DNA of 64,000 bases from Mantis religiosa. Lineage: Eukaryota > Arthropoda > Insecta > Mantodea > Mantidae. Positions 36,427 to 46,740 of the stretch are shown here, one piece after another. The position numbers and the translations under genes were made by a program. Where the stretch lies: the NCBI GenBank assembly GCA_030765055.1, contig CM060955.1, positions 97,883,020 through 97,947,019 on the forward strand, in the 5' to 3' direction. How positions within the stretch are numbered: position 1 is the stretch's first letter; every line of letters begins with the position of its first letter. A model generated the notes under the pieces. The model was not told the origin of the DNA and did no database searches. It saw only the letters and a list, made by a program, of their open reading frames with translations.

Positions 36427-39088
36427 TCAATATGCTTTGATTCTGGCGTGTTTTCGGTGCTTGGGTTCGCCTTTCCCAATATTGTGTATGGTGGGGTTTT
36501 GATGGTGTCGGATGCGCGCCCAGATGGAAGAGGCACGTTTGTTGATGGCCTCGTTGATGTAAGGGACGTGGGTTTCTTGGTGAATGGTGGCAGTTGTTGT
36601 TCGGATAGGAGCAGACAGGATTTTGCGTAGGGATAAATTTTGTAGGGTTTGGAGATACTTTAGGGCGGTTTTGGAGGCGTTGGCCCAGACCACGCAGGCG
36701 TACAGGACCACGGATAAAATAAAGGATTTATACAGGATGATCTTCGAGCGCAGCTTTAGCTGTCTGCTCCTAAATATGGAGGCGCACATCTTTAATCGCT
36801 GCCGCCCTTTGTTGGCGCTATCTCTTAGGTGGGTGGTCCAATGCATCATGCGTGTCAACGTCACGCCGAGGTACTTGACCTGCTGACGACAATGCAATAT
36901 TTGACCATCGACCGTTAGGTCCATTGCCAAAGGGCGCCGCTTTGTAAAATGTATAAGCTGGCATTTGTTCGCATTAATTTTGATTTTCCAGTCATGAAGC
37001 CATGAAAGGAAGCGGTCAATGTACCGCTGCATCTCTAAAAGTCCATAACGAGGATTTTTATGATGGTTGTATATTGCAGTGTCGTCAGCATACATTGCAA
37101 CTTTGCATCTGGCGTCCACGGGGAAGTCGCTGGTGAAGAGTATATACAGGAAAGGTGACATAATAGCCCCTTGTGGTACGCCAGCCTGCATCACTCTCTC
37201 CTTTGAGGAGGAGCGACCCACTTGGACGTAGAAGCGCCTGTTTTTTAAAAAATTATGCAGCAAGGGCAGTGAATTTTGGAGGCCGGGAAACTCTCGGTGC
37301 AGCTTGTAAATCAGGCCGTTGTGCCAGCACCGATCAAATGCGGCTTCTACGTCCAAAAATAGCGCCAACGTTGAAGCCCCATTGTTAAATTGCTCGGTGA
37401 CGTCATCTACTAGTCTTAAAAGTTGAAGGTCTGTTGAGTGCCCTTTTCTAAAGCCAAATTGTGAATTTGAAATGTCAATCGCCGCAATTTGTTTTTGGAG
37501 TCGAAATAGAATTATTTTCTCGAGCAATTTACCAATAGTGGACAGGAGACTAATGGGGCGGTAATTTTGAGGTTGCCTGGTGCTTTTCCCATGCTTAGGG
37601 AGCATTATTACCTTGGCTCGTTTCCAAGTGTCAGGGAAATAATTTTGCTGCAAACAAGCGTTGAAAATTTTTGTAAGTTGCACCAGGGCTTTTCTCGGGA
37701 GATGTTTGAGTTCCTCATTTGTCACCCTGTCCGGGCCGGCGGCTTTCCCATTAGGTAGCTTCCTAATGAGCTTGTACACTTCCTGCGGCGTTGTGAGGGG
37801 CAAGTGTTGCTCATGCCTCTGTGCCACCCAGTTTTGTACCCAGGTCTGGACATCCCGTTCTAACTCGGGGTTCGTCGCTTGGTTTTCTGTAAATCTTGTT
37901 TCCAGACAGTCTGCAAAGACCTCGGCTTTCTCCTCAGAGGAGAAGTGCAGGCCGAGGTGAGTGTGTAGCGCCTCAGTGCCTGATTTAGCGCTCGAGGAGA
38001 CTTTAAATGCCTTTAATAATTTCCATAAAGAATTGTCCGAATGTGTGGTATTTAACATTTTCTGCTCCCACTGCTCAATTTTGTTTAATTTAATTTGTTG
38101 CCGAATGACGTTGCGTAGCCATTTTGCTAGCACTTTGTACTCAGGCTGGCGGGTAAGCCGCCAAAGTCTCGTCAAGCGTCGCCTCCTGGCAATGAGCTGC
38201 TCCACCTCAGGGTACGTGCAAAAACTAGGCGGGCTTGTGGTGTAGCTGGTGGAATTTCTTTTGGCCGTGTGCAGCGAGGCGGTGTAGTTTTCAATGGCGA
38301 CGTCGATGTCCGCCTCGCTGTAGTATGACAGCCTAGGCTGAGCCATCCCGTGCATTTCAATGGTAAACTTGCTCCAGTTTGTTTCTGCGCGCCTCAGAGG
38401 GCCGGTCAGCCCGGCCGTGATGGCGCCACTGATATCAAAGTGCACTGGAAGATGGTCGGAGTCTAGGCTGTGATACACAGTGAAGTTGTTTGGTAATGTC
38501 GCATTTTTTGTAATGACGAAGTCCAAGATTTCAGGTTCGAAGTGCCCTGACTTGTGCCAAAAGGTGGGTTCGGGGGGGAAGTACACCTCGAGATCGTCAT
38601 TTTCTGTTATAAGGTCTACGAGGAGATTTCCAGCCGCGTTTGCTCGACGTGAATACCACCAGGGGTGTCGAGCGTTGAAGTCTCCTGCCATTATAACATG
38701 CTCCTCCAAAGTGAGGATTTGCTCGAGGTCGCGTCTACAGTCGGGGGAGTTTGGGGGCCGATAGAGGGCCACCAGCATCACCGTTTTGTTATTTAATCGT
38801 GTTTTAAGAGCCGTGCACCATTGGCAGCGTAACAGGAGCATGAGCAACTTTGTTTTTTAGTAAAATAGCTGTTCCTCCTCCCTGTCTGCCTATTCTATCA
38901 GTTCGAAATATTTGGTAACCCCTGAGCTTGAAAGTGTGCTCCTGCTTTAATTTTGTTTCACAAATGAATGCGACGTCAATTTTGTTACGCCGCAGGTAGC
39001 TTTCAAGTTCGTGCTGCTGCCTGTAGATGCCGTCGGCATTCCACAGGAGACCGCGAGTTAGAGATGTGCCTCCCCTTAGTTGAGCCAT
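36427..39088 (-). pseudogene. LINE A ORF2: endonuclease-reverse transcriptase, one frameshift
   Basis: Starts ATG at 39088, directly after the ORF1 stop. The first 95 codons (LLWNADGIYRQQHELESYL, FICETKL, GGGTAILLKN) are the N-terminal AP endonuclease. A deletion of about 14 bp near 38820, relative to LINE D, shifts the frame. The remaining 806 codons (38847-36427) are uninterrupted. They include endonuclease motifs GDFNARHPWW and SLDSDHLPVHFD, RT motifs (GPDRV, LPKHGKSTRQPQNYRPISLL, FGFRKGHSTD), AGVPQGAIMSPFLY and the catalytic AMYADDTAIY, then KYLGVTLTRMMHW. About 890 codons originally, normal for Jockey. It supplies target nicking and reverse transcription. Confidence 0.9.
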
Positions 39089-40290
39089 TTACTCGAAGAT
39101 GTCCGACAGAAGCCATATGAGGGCTTCTAGCTTCTCCCAAGTACTGGTGCAGCTCTTAAATCTTGCGATAAAAGGCTGTACCTTCGGAGCAAGTTTATGT
39201 AAGTTGAGCTCTTTAAACAGAGTAAAGAGCTCTTTGAGGCCTCCTAGTTCACCAGGTGGCGCCTGGGAGGGGGGAGTTGTTGAGGGTTGGCCAGCAGGTG
39301 GCAGCACTGGTGCGCTTTGTCCCGTCATGGCGCCTGCGAAAGAGATGCCATCTCTAATCAGAGCCGGGTTGGCAATGGGTCTCGGTTGCGCACTTGGGGG
39401 TGCCCTGGCTATGGCTGCCAGTTGGCGGCGGTGGCGTTCGTTACGGAACGTCTCGCAACCTCTGTAGCTGGCAGGATGCGTCTCCCCACAGTTTGCACAG
39501 TGGGGTACAACGTCCTGCGTGGCCTTTTTCGGGCAGTCAGCTAAGCGGTGGAGGCCACCGCAGAGGGCACATCGGGAGGTCATGTGACACATTTTATATG
39601 TGTGCCCCAACTGTTGGCAGTTGAAGCACTGCGTGATGTTATGGTTCGTTTTGAGGACCTCCACGGTGACAAGAATGTGACATACCTCGCGAGCCTGTAG
39701 TAGTTTTTGATTTGTTGTGGTCCTGTCCAGGGTCACCTGGTACATTGGCAGAGGCCTGCCGCGGGAGATCAGTTGCCGGACATGGACGCCGGTGTACCCC
39801 TTCGCTTCAAGATCTTCTTTGATGAGCTCGGTCTCCAAGTCCTCTGGGAGGCGCTTGATGATGTAGCGGAGGGGCTGGTCGCTCCTGGGGGTAAAGCTGT
39901 AACTCTCGACCCCGGCGTCCTTCAGCTTGTTCATGGTGGGTAGGCTGTCTTCTTTCTTTGTCAGGAACAGCTTCAGACAGCTCCTGGTGTTCTGTAGGGT
40001 ATAAGACCCAGCTGGGAGAGAGACACGGAGGATCTGGAGCACCTTGGTTGCCTGCCGGGCATCGTGAATTATGATGCGCGGAGGTTTTTGGTTGTTAGTA
40101 GGCTGTGTTGCTGTAGTTGTTGTGGTTGTTGGGGTGTGGCTGGGTGTAGGTAGGTTGGTGGCAGTGAGTGGTTCTTTAGGTTGGTTTTGTTGCCTACTTG
40201 GCCGTTGGGGCTTTGGATTTGGTCTTCGTGGTGGTGGCAGGGTTGGGAAGTTGCCGGGCTGCTCCGTATCCTCGTCTTCCTCCGATGAGG
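39089..40290 (-). CDS. LINE A ORF1: zinc-knuckle (Gag-like) protein, 5'-truncated
   Basis: Open from the element's 5' junction to a TAA at 39089. A proline-rich, low-complexity N-part (PTTTTTTATQP) is followed by PPRIIIHDARQATKVLQIL, an RNA-binding domain (KDAGVESYSFTP, YIIKRLPEDLETELI), and three knuckles: CFNCQQLGHTYKMC, CALCGGLHRLADC, CANCGETHPASYRGC. This layout is typical of Jockey-clade ORF1 proteins, which coat the element RNA. The natural start lies upstream and was lost; compare LINE D, which has an extra coiled-coil N-terminus. The stop abuts the ORF2 start (TAAATG). Confidence 0.85.
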
Positions 40291-40303
40291 AAGTATGCCG
40301 AAG
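40291..40303 (-). other. Target-site duplication between LINEs A and B
   Basis: AAGTATGCCGAAG, identical to 35831-35843. It is both the 5' duplication of A and the 3' target of B. Confidence 0.9.
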
Positions 40304-40625
40304 TCCAGAGGTCCAGAGGTAGTCCTAGTCGGGCGGGGCTTTCCCCGTCCGGGTGTCATATGCCGCAGTACCTAGCCGCTTTGCGGCTTAACCTGCGAAA
40401 TGAACTAGTAGATCCATGTTCTGCTGGGGTGTTTGAATTTGTTTACTGTTTGAAATTTTGGAGAGGTTTGGAATGGGTTGCCCCTCTTTGTCGTGGGCAG
40501 CTGTACTTAATCGTTCTCCCTTTTTGGGAGACACGAATTAGTTTTTTGCCCCGTTTTGGATACGGGTCGTGTAGCGCTTGTCCTTTGGCGTAGAAGTTGT
40601 TCCCAGAGACATCTGTGGTTTTCCT
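40304..40625 (-). other. LINE B 3' UTR with hairpins
   Basis: Contains the perfect hairpin AGCCGCAAAGCGGCT at about 40374-40388, a G/C-rich stem (CGGACGGGGAAAGCCCCGCC) and, at the ORF2 stop, CCTTGGGTAACCCAAGG (40624-40640). It ends CCTCTGGACCTCTGGA (an imperfect GACCTCTG repeat) directly against the target. The same hairpins recur in LINE C'. Confidence 0.8.
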
Positions 40626-43341
40626 TGGGTTACCCAAGGGGTCCCAGGGCGTCTCTCGGCAGTCTGAAGGACGGCAAGCGCCTTTGATCTCTCGGGTCAT
40701 ACCTTCCCAGGGAGTTCACTAAGGGGTTGGGGTGAATTTGGATTTTCTCGTACATTGATCATGCCCTCTCGCGAATGACATCGACAATGTACGGGATCTG
40801 GGAGTGCTCATGTAGGATATGAGCCGGGAATCTCCAGCCTGTATCGTAGATGATGCGTAGTGCCTTGTTCTGCAGCGTCTGGAGTCTGACGAAAGTGGTA
40901 TTAGCCACTGTTCCCCAGATCTCACAGCCGTACAGAATCATAGGCGGAATGATCGCCCGATACAGTTGGAGTTTGAGACGGATCGGCATGGTTGATCTGA
41001 AGATAGGGTATAGGCTCCGGAGTGCGACGTGCCCCAGCTGGACCTTGCCCTTGACGTGCGGAACGTAAGTTAACTTGCGGTCCAGCGTCACCCCGAGATA
41101 CTTCGCCGTTTGCACCCAAGGGATTCGACGGCGCCGTAAAACGAAGTTCTGCTGCAACCGGTTGGCTATGGTTTTCGCCAGGAGAATAGCAGAGCTCTTC
41201 TCCGGGTTAATTGCTATTCGCCATTTTGCGCTCCTTTCGCCAATGGCCCGGAGCTGGGTTTGGATTTGCCGGAAGCTGTACCGTGTATTCCTATTGACTG
41301 CGAAGATCATGAGATCGTCCGCATACTGACAGGTTTGGGTGTTGTGATGAGTTGGGATGTCGGCCATGTAAGCTGCGAAGAGCGCCGGCGACAGCACGCT
41401 GCCTTCCGGTACTCCAGCGCCAATGGGCCGCTCGGTGGACAGCTTCCCCTCCATCCTTACTCGGAAGCTTCGGTTTCCGAGGAAACCGGCCACCAAGGAA
41501 ATGTATGGACGGGGAATTTCATGCTCCAGGAGTTTGTAAATGAGTCCTTCATGCCAGGTAGTGGCGAATGCCTTCTCCACGTCGAGCAGCACTGCTACCG
41601 TTTTAGACCTTTCCTGGAAACCCAGGGAGGCCTTCTCGGCAACCCGCAGTAGCTGCTCGGTCGTGGAGTGGCCAGAACGGAAGCCAAACTGGTGTTCCGG
41701 GATTAGGCCCCTTTCCTCCAGATGAGGAAGGAGCCGGGAGAGGAGCAGTTTTTCGAATACCTTCGATAAAACTGGGAGAAGGCTGATTGATCGGTAACTG
41801 GAAGGAAAAACCGGATTTTTCCCCGGCTTTAAAACGCACACCACGCGCGCCTCCTTCCAGATAGCTGGAAAGTGGCGCATGTATAGGCACGCGTTATAAA
41901 TCCGGGTTAAGTGAATCACGGCTCTTCGTGGAAGGTGCTTGAGCATTTCCGCTGTCACACGGTCCTGCCCAGGTGCTTTGTTGGTTCTTAGAGAGTTAAG
42001 CGTGGTCGCTAACTCTCTAGGGGTAACGATGGGAATGTGGAACTCCTCGTGGTCAGGGGGCGGAGCTTCTAGGAAGTCCTCCACCACCTGTTCCACGAGG
42101 TCAGCATGGTCATCGTCCATTGGCTCTACCCTGGGTTGGAATTGAGCCTCCAGATAATCTGCTAGCGCCTCTGCCTTTTCTTTCGACTCGTAGACGAGTC
42201 GACCTCTAGGGCTATGTAGGGGGTGCTGGTGTACGGTTTTGTCTTTCCGCAGGCTACGGACTATTCGCCATGGTTTTCTCTCCTGGAGATTGGTTTGCCT
42301 TAACATGTTTTCCCAGGCCTCTTTGCGGTGTGCTCTTAGGAGTCGTCTTGCCAGGGATTTGAACCTCTGGTGTACTTCTCCTATCCTGGGATGGCGAAAT
42401 CTCTGCCACAGCTTTCTTACGGCGTTTTTAGCCCTTATGAGTTGTTTGATGGGTCCTGGGATATCTGTGGGGTTTGGCGTGTCTATTGGGATGCGGTGTG
42501 TGTGAGCACGGACCGCGTTGAGGATGGATGTGGAGAACTCCTTGGCTGCCGCCTCGAGCGACTCCACAGAGTCGATTCGAGGGCAGGCTTCCACGGAGTT
42601 TTGGATGTGAAGAATGGCGGCATCCCAGTCGACTTCATCCACCCAGTCAGCCGTTGCCAGAGCTGCGACGGTAACGTCTGAATTGATCACAACTGGGTTG
42701 TGGTCAGAATCCAGAGCATTCACCGCCGTGAGGTCCAGATGAAATGGAATATTCTTGGTGATTGCGAAATCTATGACGTCCGCCCTGCCACGAGGCGGGA
42801 AGTGCGTTGGACCCCGCGGGCCATGCACATGAAGGGTTGGGTCTCCGCAGATGAAGCGGTAGATGCTCCTTCCCCTATCATTCTGGGTTCGGCTGTTCCA
42901 TCCTGGGTGTTTGGCATTGAAGTCACCGGCTATGCACACTCGGTGGTCTAGGTTGAGGAGTGCCCTGTAATCCGCTTCATAGAAGGGATGGTTGGGCGGG
43001 TCATACACCGCCACAAGCACTAGGTCTGAACCGCCCAAGGAGAGCCTTATGGCGGTCGCCTCCAAGTGTTGAAGCGGGGGGATGGTAATGGGAGTATGGG
43101 TGATGTGATTTTTGATGAATATAGCTGTACCGCCGCCCCGCCGGCCGACTCTATCGGCTCGGTGGACGGCGTAACTTGGCAGGTTAAATTGTATACCAGC
43201 ATGCAGATGCGTTTCGCATACCATAAGGAGGTCAATCCCGTGGTCACTTACAAACTCCAAGATGCCCGGTCTCTGTTCCCGGACTCCGTTTGCGTTCCAG
43301 AACGCGGCTCTCAATGTTCGCTGAGTTCTTCTCAACGCCAT
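40626..43341 (-). pseudogene. LINE B ORF2: endonuclease-reverse transcriptase with premature stop
   Basis: ATG at 43341. Domains: AP endonuclease (AAFWNANGV, MVCETHLH, GDFNAKHPGW, ALDSDHNPVV; residues about 10-225) and reverse transcriptase (NKAPGQDRVTAEML, YRSISLLPVLSKVFEKLL, FGFRSGHSTTEQL, GVPEGSVLSPALFAAY, QYADDLMIFAVN). Then comes AKYLGVTLDRKLTYV and a thumb/C-terminal region. It is open for 860 codons to a TGA at 40759, where LINE C' has an arginine codon, consistent with a CpG transition. The frame then continues (SMYEKIQ...) to the natural TAA near 40626 for about 44 more codons. All catalytic residues that I can judge are intact. Confidence 0.92.
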
Positions 43342-45019
43342 TTACGAGCTGGAGTCAGGGAAGAGGAGCCGTGCAGTCTGTTGCATAATGCTGTGCTTTT
43401 GCAGAGCAGGGATGCGGGGATCTGTCAGTTGCTCCCTGCAGCGCCTCAGAATGGGGAGGGAGCGATGAATTAGTTCGGCGAAACAGGCAGAAAGCTCATG
43501 GAACTCCGCCAAGTCCTCGTTTGAGACGCCAGTGTCCCAAATCGGCGCGGGTGTTGTAGCGAGGGGTGCCTCTCCCTCATTGGCTGTTGCAGCCACTGTA
43601 GCTGGAACTGGTAGAGGGGGGAGAGCAGTTGCAGCAGGGCCGCTCTGTCTCCCCGCAGATTCTTGGGCTGGTTGCCCGGCCGTTGCTGCCGCAGTTGCCG
43701 GCGGTTTCTCCCGCCGGGCTGCGGTGGCCTTCTTCTGGCGAGGAGGGCGCTGTGGCTTTGCTGCAGATGCAGCTGGTGGTTGTTTGGCGGTAGATCCAGA
43801 GCTTACTGACTGGGTCGCTGCCGGAGTCTGGCTTGCCTCGGCCTGCTGCAGCACTTTTTCGTGCTTGCCCAGCGCCTGGGCAAAACTTACTCCAGGCCGA
43901 ACTTGTGCTGGCTCCCTGTTTGCGTTCCTGCCCTGTCTTGCCTGCACAATGCGCAGTCTAGCGGGACAGCCGCCGTAGATGCCTATGTGGGCCTCTCGGC
44001 AGTTGGCACACTTTTTCTCCTCTCTGGGGTTCGGGCATTCGTTGACATGGTGAGGGCCTGAACATCTTATACAGGCGGTCTTCCTCTCGCACGCATGGCT
44101 CGAGTGGTGGAAGCCCAAGCATCTGTAGCATTGGGCTGGCACCTCTCTGCCATGGTACGGTTCGATCCTGATCTTAGTGTTGTAGAGGTGGGACACCTCG
44201 TCAATTTTGGGGAGACCTTCTCCCTCCTTCTCCACTATTACGAGGAATAGTGGCATGGGGGTCCTTACGGGCTCCTTGCCTTCCTCGCGGACTTGCCTGG
44301 TCAGCTGGACCACGGTACGCGGCGTAATGCCGTGTTCTTCCGCCAGGCCCACCTTTATGTCCTCCGGGTCGGTGTCAGAGCCAAGACCTCGGATGACTCT
44401 GCGCACCAGGTTAGGTCGCTGCAGCGAGAACGTGTGGAATTCTATCCCCGCTTCGCGCAGCACCCCCTGGCGGCTTCATGGTCCTCCGGGGTCGTGGTCT
44501 TTAGGATCACCCGACTTGGAAAACGGGTGGCCTGGAAGCTAGCCTGGAGCTTGGCCCTTAGTTCCCTCATAACCTTTATGTGGTTGGGGAACGGGTCCGA
44601 CACAATTGGCGGGATTCTGGCCGCCTTTTGTGTGCGGGAGCTCTTGGCGTCCGCATGCACTGCAGGGGTGCCGGGAGCAGCACCCTCCGGCTTCGAACCG
44701 GAGGGCCTCTTGCGCCTTCCCTGCACGGTGACAAAACCTTCGGCGTCTGTGTCGCTCTCCGGTGGGGGAGTTGAGACGCCCTGGAGGGGGTGATGGTGTT
44801 GGAGCTCCCTGGTTTGGGGACTGGAGAGATCGGGACAGCTATCCCTTGGTTAAGAAGGCGGGAGGCCTTCTTCTGTTTCTTTTGTGCCTGGGCCTTGGCC
44901 TTCACGAGGTTCACCCGTGGGCCGGAAGAGGATGAGGATGCAGAGGTTCTACTAGTCATCTCGTCAGGACTTACCTGGCGGCTGGTACTTGGCTTGTCTG
45001 AGTCTGTAGCAGGTGCCAT
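43342..45019 (-). pseudogene. LINE B ORF1: zinc-knuckle protein with two frameshifts
   Basis: The likely start is ATG at 45019 (MAPATDSDKPSTSRQ). A Ser/Lys-rich N-terminal part is followed by a shift near 44775 (C-run) into TPPPESDTDAEGFVTV and SKPEGAAPGTP, then a second shift in a G-run near 44460 into the 373-codon frame (GIEFHTFSLQRPNLVRRV). Knuckles: CYRCLGFHHSSHAC, CIRCSGPHHVNEC, CANCREAHIGIYGGC. An Ala/Gln-rich low-complexity tract comes next. It stops TAA at 43342, directly before the ORF2 ATG. Both shifts are in homopolymers and could be sequencing or assembly errors. Confidence 0.85.
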
Positions 45020-45535
45020 CCGGCTCCCCACAGAGGGTCGAGCGCTGTTACACGCGCCGATTGGGGCGGACCCCGGGTCCCAACCTAAGTCGGGACCCTT
45101 GGCTTTGACCTTGTGGGCCTGCAGTTTCGTCTGTCTGTCTGTCGGTCCCAAGTACTGTGTTCCTCTGGACCTTGGAGTTGCTGCTCGCCGCGTTAGCTCT
45201 AGCAAGTCTGCTAGAAGAGGGTTGGCTGCGCTGCTGCTGCTTGCCAGTGCAGGAGAAGGCTCTGCTGGCTGGAAGAGGGCAGGCGCTGCTGTGCCTGCAG
45301 AAGAAGGCTGTTGCGCAGGCTACGCTGCGCAGAGAGAATGCACTGCTTCGCCGGGCTGCTGCTTCCTTTATGGGCACACTCCAGAGCACGCGTTTTACAG
45401 TCCACGTGCTCGTGCCCTGAAGAACTGGCGCAACCGGTCTAGAATGCTGCTTCTCTCGACGAATGGACTGCACTGAAAGAACTCGAGACGGGCGATGCCG
45501 AGCATTCGAGTGACAAGCGTCAAGACGAGAGGGGT

Positions 45536-45546
45536 GTATGCCGAAG
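45536..45546 (-). other. Target-site duplication between LINEs B and C'
   Basis: GTATGCCGAAG: 5' duplication of B and 3' target of C'. Confidence 0.9.
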
Positions 45547-46740
45547 TCCAGAGGTCCAGAGGTAGTCCTGGTCGGGCGGGGCAATTTTCCCAGTCCGGGT
45601 GTCTTTTGCCGCAGTACCTAGCCGCTTTGCGGCTTTACCTGCGAAGTGAGTCAAGTTTGATATCTTTTGATCTGCTGGCGGTAGGTTTTGAGTGTTTAAG
45701 ATTGGGTTTCAACTGGTTGCCCTTGAGTTGTCCTCTGAAGGCGGGTTTGTTGTTATTTTCTCCCGTTGGGGGGGGGGGATCTGTTTTAGAACTTTTACCC
45801 CGTTTTGAGTACGGGTGTCCTGACGCTCGAGCCATCAGGCGTTGAGTGGATTGAGTATTTTTGGGGGTTTCCTTGGGTTACCCAAGGGGCCCCAAGACGT
45901 CTCTGGGTAGTTTGTATGATGGCAAGCGTCTTTGCTCCCTCTGGTCATACCTGCCCAGTGAGTTCACCAACGGGTTGCCATGGGTTTGAATTTTGTCGTA
46001 CATTGAACGAGCCCTCTCTCGAATGACGTCGACAATGTACGGAATGTTGGAATGTTCGTGAAGGATATGGGCGGGAAATCTCCAGTCAGTATCGTAGATG
46101 ACCCGTAGCGCCCTGTTCTGCAGCGTCTGGAGTCAGACGAAAGTGGTATTCGCCACTGTTCCCCAGATCTCACAGCCGTACAGGATCATGGGCGGGATGA
46201 TCGCCCGATACAGCTGGAGTTTGAGACGGAGTGGCATGGTTGAGCGGAATATAGGATATAGGTTCCTGAGCGCGACGTGCCCAAGCTGTACCTTGCCCTT
46301 GACGTGCGGAGCGTAAGTTAATTTGCGGTCCAGCGTCACTCCGAGATACTTCGCCGTTTGAACCCATGGGATTCCACGACGCCGTAAAACGAAGTTCTGC
46401 TGCAACCGATTGGCTCTGGTTTTTGCCAGGAGAATCGCAGAGCTTTTCTCCGGGTTAATCGCCATTCGCCATTTTGCGCTCCATTCGCCAATGGCCCGGA
46501 GCTGGGTTTGGATCTGCCGAAAGCTATATCTTGGGTTTCTGTTGACTGCGAAGATCATTAGATCGTCCGCATATTGACATGTGTGGGTATTATGGTGAGT
46601 AGGTATGTCAGCCATGTAAGCTGCAAAGAGTGCCGGCGACAGCACGCTGCCTTCCTGCACCCCAGCGCCAATGGGCCGCTCTGTGGACAGCTTCCCCTCC
46701 ATCTTTACTCGGAAGCTTCGGTTCCCGAGGAAACCGCCCA
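45547..46740 (-). mobile_element. LINE C': 5'-truncated family II element
   Basis: Only the last third of ORF2 plus the 3' UTR. Frame 46702-46133 includes GAGVQEGSVLSPALFAAY, QYADDLMIFAVN and AKYLGVTLDRKLTYA. It then continues shifted through VDVIRERARSMYDKIQ to the stop in the CCTTGGGTAACCCAAGG hairpin near 45877. The 3' UTR matches LINE B, including AGCCGCAAAGCGGCT. The 5' flank (46741 on) is U1-spacer sequence ending AAATTTGAC, so C' also inserted at the U1 target, here without a duplication. Confidence 0.92.

Larger units (their letters stand above)
35844..40290 (-). mobile_element. LINE A: Jockey-clade non-LTR retrotransposon at U1 copy 3
   Basis: About 4.45 kb, truncated within the start of ORF1 (begins at codons for SSSEEDEDTEQPGNFP). 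It carries ORF1 (zinc knuckles), ORF2 (endonuclease plus reverse transcriptase), and a 3' UTR with (CA)n at 36140-36206 ending AAATAAAAAGCCTTAAAGC. It is bounded by a perfect 13-bp duplication of CTTCGGCATACTT. The 3' end faces U1 copy 3 in the same orientation, and the 5' end abuts LINE B across the duplicated target. Jockey clade is inferred from three knuckles in ORF1, the LLWNADGI endonuclease start and the absence of an RNase H domain. Confidence 0.95.
40304..45535 (-). mobile_element. LINE B: near-complete family II Jockey-like retrotransposon
   Basis: About 5.2 kb: 5' UTR (45020-45535), ORF1, ORF2 and a structured 3' UTR without poly-A or simple tail. It is flanked by the 11-bp duplication GTATGCCGAAG (45536-45546 and 40293-40303). 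Protein and UTR sequences are clearly different from family I (A, D, E, F, G), yet it uses the same target. Both termini fit a full-length copy; three small lesions are visible (two ORF1 frameshifts, one ORF2 nonsense), making it the youngest element here. Confidence 0.95.

Noticed and set aside
40069..40359. A 96-codon minus-strand reading frame beginning MTPGRGKPRPTRTTSGPLDFGI
   Set aside because: It crosses the B/A junction: the first part is the B 3' UTR plus the duplicated target, the rest is an out-of-frame reading of LINE A ORF1. A similar frame at 45048-45584 crosses the C'/B junction.
37173..44774. Many plus-strand reading frames of 60-166 codons opposite LINEs A and B
   Set aside because: Shadows of GC-rich ORF1/ORF2 on the other strand; no domain recognised.
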